Origin: Penaeus vannamei
Taxonomy: Eukaryota > Arthropoda > Malacostraca > Decapoda > Penaeidae
Assembly (NCBI RefSeq): GCF_042767895.1
Contig: NC_091557.1
Coordinates: 26,373,757-26,385,517 of the forward strand
DNA: 11,761 nucleotides
Reading direction: 5' to 3'
The notes under the pieces are model-generated. The model worked only from the letters and a program-made list of their open reading frames with translations, searched no databases and was not told the origin of the DNA. The position numbers were made by a program, and so were the translations under genes. How positions within the stretch are numbered: the first letter of the stretch is position 1; each line of letters opens with the position of its first letter. Below, in pieces: positions 8,200 through 11,761 of this stretch.

Positions 8200-8438
8200 C
8201 CAGTGTCTGCTTAGCCAGTGATTGATGAACGGAAGTATTTGACAGGGTTCAAGTCTAGTTCCAGAAAAATGCCCTTTGTTCCTTACCGTGAAGTTGCCTG
8301 TTTTCTCGGTTTTGTCTTTGCGACTTTGTCCCCCGGACAAACCCATGGTGTCTATCTTCAAAGACACAGTGTCTTGCAGTCAGGCCTTACTTCCACTGGA
8401 AGAACACCGTGATCTATTATTATTATTATTATTATTAT
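8200..8438 (+). mobile_element. Candidate tRNA-derived SINE ending in (ATT)n
   Basis: TAGCCAGTGATTG at 8212-8224 resembles a tRNA box A with one base missing, and GGTTCAAGTCT at 8246-8256 resembles box B; the 34-base spacing suits an RNA polymerase III promoter. About 150 bases of body follow, including the quasi-palindrome AAGACAC-A-GTGTCTT at 8361-8375, and the unit ends in an ATT run at 8415-8438. This is the expected layout of a short SINE. The T-arm does not pair well and the 5' boundary is uncertain, so chance matches are possible. Confidence 0.25.
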
Positions 8439-8441
8439 ATA

Positions 8442-8514
<73 letters not shown>

Positions 8515-8540
8515 AAAAAAAAAATATCTATATTTCTATA

Positions 8541-8622
<82 letters not shown>

Positions 8623-8677
8623 GCGTGTAAGTGTATTTTGTGTGTTACCTTTTATACATCTCTCTCTTCTGTTTGTG

Positions 8678-8743
<66 letters not shown>

Positions 8744-8777
8744 ATATAAAAAATATTATTATTATTTTTTATTATTA

Positions 8778-8833
<56 letters not shown>

Positions 8834-9048
8834 TTTGGGGGGGTTTTTTTGGTTTTGTTTTTTTTTTGTTTTTTTGTTTTGTGTGTGTTTGGGTTGGTTG
8901 GTTGTTATGTTATATATTATATATATATTATTTATATATTATATATATTATACATATAATATTTATATATATATATTATATAAATATATATATTATATAA
9001 ATATATACATATATATATATTATATAATATATATATATAATATATATA

Positions 9049-9086
<38 letters not shown>

Positions 9087-9162
9087 CATATATATATTTA
9101 TATATATTATATATATTTTATATTTTATTTATAAATAAATAAATAAATAAATAATATATATA

Positions 9163-9223
<61 letters not shown>

Positions 9224-9240
9224 TATATATAATCATATAT
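8439..9240. repeat. Long TA-dominated array
   Basis: About 800 bases, mostly TA, broken by AAAA/TTTT stretches, an ATTATT patch near 8755-8776, a short normal segment at 8623-8682, a G/T-only block at 8831-8906 and an (AAAT)n tract at about 9131-9154. The purest TA tracts are at about 8446-8511, 8546-8596, 8683-8732 and 8787-8830. All open frames are YIYI artefacts. Confidence 0.95.
8831..8906. repeat. 76-base G/T-only block inside the TA array
   Basis: Not one A or C for 76 bases on the plus strand, which ends in GGGTTGGTTGGTTG. It includes a G7-T7 junction near 8837-8850 and T-runs split by single G. The G-tract spacing suggests at most a weak two-layer quadruplex. Confidence 0.9.
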
Positions 9241-9640
9241 ACATAAAACACACATGTCTATATTATATCTTTATTATCTATCTAATTATTTTTTATCAAT
9301 CTTTAAGCATGTAATATTTATAGCATGCATGTGTGTATGTTTTGGGTGTATGTTTGTAAAAACCCCAAAAAATGTACATATGTATATGTGTGTGTGTTTT
9401 TTTTTTTTTCCTTTTTTTCCGTTGTGTGTTTTTTATATGATTCTGGAACCAAGAGTTTGTTTCCCCTTAGATATTTTAATGTCTCTCAAATTTAAAAAGT
9501 TGTTTCAAGGTCTTTTTGGAGACCTTGTGCTTCTTTACCCGTAGATTCAAGAAGATGGTTTGAAATATCGATAACATATTCGTCTATCTTCTAATTTTGT
9601 GTCTGAAAAAGGATGGATCTCTCTATGATACTTCGAATCC
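9241..9640. other. Mixed T-rich DNA, no gene recognised
   Basis: About 400 bases with TG tracts near 9328 and 9387-9397 and T-runs at 9398-9418. A plus-strand frame from 9254 to 9544 has no motif. A perfect hairpin lies at 9506-9527: CAAGGTCT and AGACCTTG around a TTTTGG loop. TTCGAATCC at about 9634 resembles part of a tRNA T-loop, but no matching box A or cloverleaf is present. Confidence 0.5.
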
Positions 9641-9756
9641 GGAAAAAAACAAAAGGAGGGGAAAAGGGAAACGGGACGGAAAAAGCGAGAGCGGGGGAGG
9701 AAAGGGTTGGGATGGGAGAAGTAGAGAGAAAAGACGGGGATAAATAGATAAAAAGA

Positions 9757-9789
9757 GGGGGGTTTAGGGGGGTGGGTAAGGATGGGGGG
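9757..9789 (+). other. Canonical G-quadruplex motif 1
   Basis: G6-TTTA-G6-T-G3-TAAGGAT-G6: four G-tracts of at least three with loops of 4, 1 and 7, which meets the standard G3+N1-7 rule. Confidence 0.85.
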
Positions 9790-9807
9790 AAGCAGAGAGA
9801 AAAAGGC

Positions 9808-9844
9808 GGGGGGAAGGGGGGTTTTGGGGATGGAGAGGGAGGGG
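9808..9844 (+). other. Canonical G-quadruplex motif 2
   Basis: G6-AA-G6-TTTT-G4-ATGGAGA-G3-A-G4: five usable G-tracts with loops of 2, 4, 7 and 1. The short loops and long tracts predict a stable fold, on the same strand as motif 1 and 18 bases after it. Confidence 0.85.
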
Positions 9845-9945
9845 AGAAGCAAAAAAAGGAAAAGGAGAAGGGGGGGGTAAAAAAAGAAGAAAGTGGGGGA
9901 GTTGGGGGAAGTGAGACAGGGGAAAAAGGTGACACTCTTACCAGC

Positions 9946-10190
9946 GTTTTGCAGAAATAACAGCGGTCATTTTTTCTTGTATTTTATTTTTTTTTCGTAA
10001 ATGCCTCTGCTTCCCTAATCGATTTGATTTAAAAATCGCAGAAGTCACGTTCATAATTCTGTCTTTTTCCCCTATAGTCGTTTTTCCTTTTTTTTTTTTT
10101 TATTAAGATGACATGAAAAAATTATTTTTTAAAATTGGTGCCATTCTTTTGCCTCATGTTTTCCCTATGTTTTGATTATTGGTGTTATTA
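9946..10190. other. T-rich normal-complexity DNA, no gene
   Basis: Roughly 245 bases with T-runs, including about 14 T at 10089-10102. Nothing coding or structural stands out. Confidence 0.6.
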
Positions 10191-11761
10191 AAATGATAAT
10201 CATTATTATTTTTGTTGTCATTCTTATAAAAATATTTTTGTAATCTTTACTATTTTATAATCATTATTATTTATTATAATTTATTCTCACTTAGTTATTT
10301 TTATTATTATTACTAAAATATTATTATTTTTCATCATTGTTATTAATTTATCCATTATCTTTATTACTTCTATTATTATATTATTATTATATTATTTTAT
10401 TATTATATTATTATATTATCATTATCATTATCATTATTACTATTACTATTATCATTACCATTATTATTTACTACTACTATTACAACTATTACTACACTAC
10501 GTTTAAATTGCTTAAATTGATCATTGTTATTAATATTATCTTCTTTTTTAACATTATTTAATTATCATCATCATCATCAACAATTATGATCATCGTCCTT
10601 ATCATTATTATCATAATATTCCATTATTATTATTCATATCATTACTATTAAAATTATTATTATCATTATCATCATTATCAATAATATCATTAGAATTATA
10701 TCATCATTATTTCATTGATATATCATTATCATTATTACTTCACTATTATTACATTCATTTTAATCATTTTAATATCCCTTTAAACATCATTGTTCTTTAT
10801 CCTTATCATTATCATTTTTAAAATATCATTATCATGATTATCATTATATCATTAATTTTTTTTGTATTATCATTATTTGTTATTATCACCATTTTCATCA
10901 CCATCATTACTACTTTTATTATTAAGGTAATAATATAGATATTGATACTTTATTATCATTTTCTTCATTTTTTTTATCCTAATATTATTTTTTTTTCTGT
11001 TATTTTCATCACTCTACTACTATTATTATCATTATTTTATCATTATGAGTGCTATATTTACTTTATAGTTATCAAATTTTTGGTTTTTTATTATTATCAT
11101 TATCATTATTATTTCATCATTATCATTAATTCTTATCATCATTATTAAAATTTGTGTTTCACTTTGCAATTATTATTATTATATTATTATTATTATTATT
11201 TTATTATTATTATTATTATATTATATTATTATATTATTATTATTATTATTATCATTATATTATTATCATTACCATCATTATTTCACCATTTTACTTAGGC
11301 ATTATTATCATTATAATTTCTTTTATCATTATTAATACTTTTATTATTATTCTTTTTTGTTACAATTACTATTGTTATTATTTTTCTTTCAATTTTTAAT
11401 TTTCATTTTTTTAAATTATTTTCCAAATTTTTATTATTGCAATGATCACTATCAACACTAATATTAAATTATTTATTATGATCAATAACATTATTTCTAT
11501 TACCGCTATCATCATTATCATTATTATCATCATTATTATCATTATTATCGAATTTCATTATTATAATTATTATTATATTTATGATTATCATTACATTAAA
11601 TCATCACTATTATTTATTTTTATTATCGTTACTATTATTAATATTACCATTATTATATTGTTGCAGTTAATACTATTACTTATTATTACCATTACCATAT
11701 AATCATTCTTGATATCATTTTATTACTTTTTTTACAATTTTTAAAAACATTTTTCTTTTTT
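10191..11761. repeat. 1.6-kb ATT/ATC/ACT triplet array, G-depleted on the plus strand
   Basis: Runs to the end of the window. Made of ATT, ATC and ACT triplets with frequent phase shifts, for example an ATCATTATC-type mix near 10418-10460 and ATT-rich blocks near 11170-11260. By hand count only about 46 G occur in 10201-11761, near 3 percent, while C is clearly more frequent. Open frames are poly-I, poly-Y and poly-L artefacts. Confidence 0.95.

Larger units (their letters stand above)
9641..9945. repeat. Purine-rich strand with degenerate tandem units
   Basis: The plus strand is overwhelmingly G and A for about 300 bases. Three related units start near GATGGGAGAAG (9711), GATGGGGGGAAGC (9781) and GATGGAGAGGG (9829), each followed by AGAGA/AAAAA and GGGG blocks; spacing is 70 then 48. 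Minus-strand frames give Pro/Ser/Phe-rich strings up to 114 residues that reflect composition, not genes. Confidence 0.85.

Noticed and set aside
9634..9642. TTCGAATCC as part of a tRNA T-loop
   Set aside because: No box A, no acceptor or anticodon stem can be drawn around it.
9547..9935. Pro/Ser/Phe-rich minus-strand frames of 101 and 114 codons
   Set aside because: Two overlapping frames with the same composition arise from the purine-rich plus strand; typical low-complexity artefact.

Overview
This is a gene-poor, repeat-dominated stretch of a eukaryotic nuclear genome. It carries one decayed non-LTR retrotransposon fragment, several probable short interspersed repeats, and a very high load of microsatellites: TA, AG, AAT, ATC, TAG, ACGC and long poly-T runs. 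This density, with a Jockey/CR1-type endonuclease remnant, best fits a decapod crustacean, most likely a penaeid shrimp. That placement is an inference from general knowledge of those genomes; no marker gene here fixes the species. No bacterial-type operon, rRNA gene, tRNA gene or CRISPR array is visible.

Layout, left to right. 1-550: minus-strand endonuclease domain of a LINE, broken by a stop and a frameshift and cut off at its 5' side; its reverse-transcriptase part would lie to the left of the window. 551-1195: AT-rich low complexity with a 43-base T run, TA palindromes, AC and AG tracts. 1196-1850: non-repetitive DNA with a degenerate, repeatedly used CCTCCACC(A) motif. 1840-2130: a CpG-rich island overlapping a minus-strand frame with a short coiled-coil-like segment, the only frame outside the LINE that looks protein-like. 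2131-2400: TA array containing a 56-bp perfect palindrome. 2850-3360: AAT/GAT and ATT/ATC arrays facing each other. 3361-4030: quiet DNA with a GATA-motif hairpin. 4037-4131: (AG)n. 4444-4526: ACGC repeats, a duplicated 22-mer and a kappaB-like palindrome. 4527-5330: quiet DNA with an E-box palindrome. 5330-6925: TAG then AAT/GAT triplet arrays.

6924-7158: an interspersed element whose 3' end runs into the AAT array. 7159-7630: quiet AT-rich DNA. 7631-8411: an unrecognised higher-GC island whose right part may be a tRNA-derived SINE ending in (ATT)n. 8412-9240: about 0.8 kb of mostly TA repeats with a G/T-only block inside. 9241-9640: mixed sequence. 9641-9945: purine-rich strand with two strong G-quadruplex motifs. 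9946-10190: T-rich DNA. 10190-11761: 1.6 kb of ATT/ATC/ACT triplets with almost no G on the plus strand.

There is no set of cooperating genes here. The most informative themes are structural: microsatellites that appear to grow from the tails of retroposed elements, triplet arrays of opposite strand polarity, and a series of palindromes and G-rich blocks able to form non-B DNA. I found no convincing new biological system.
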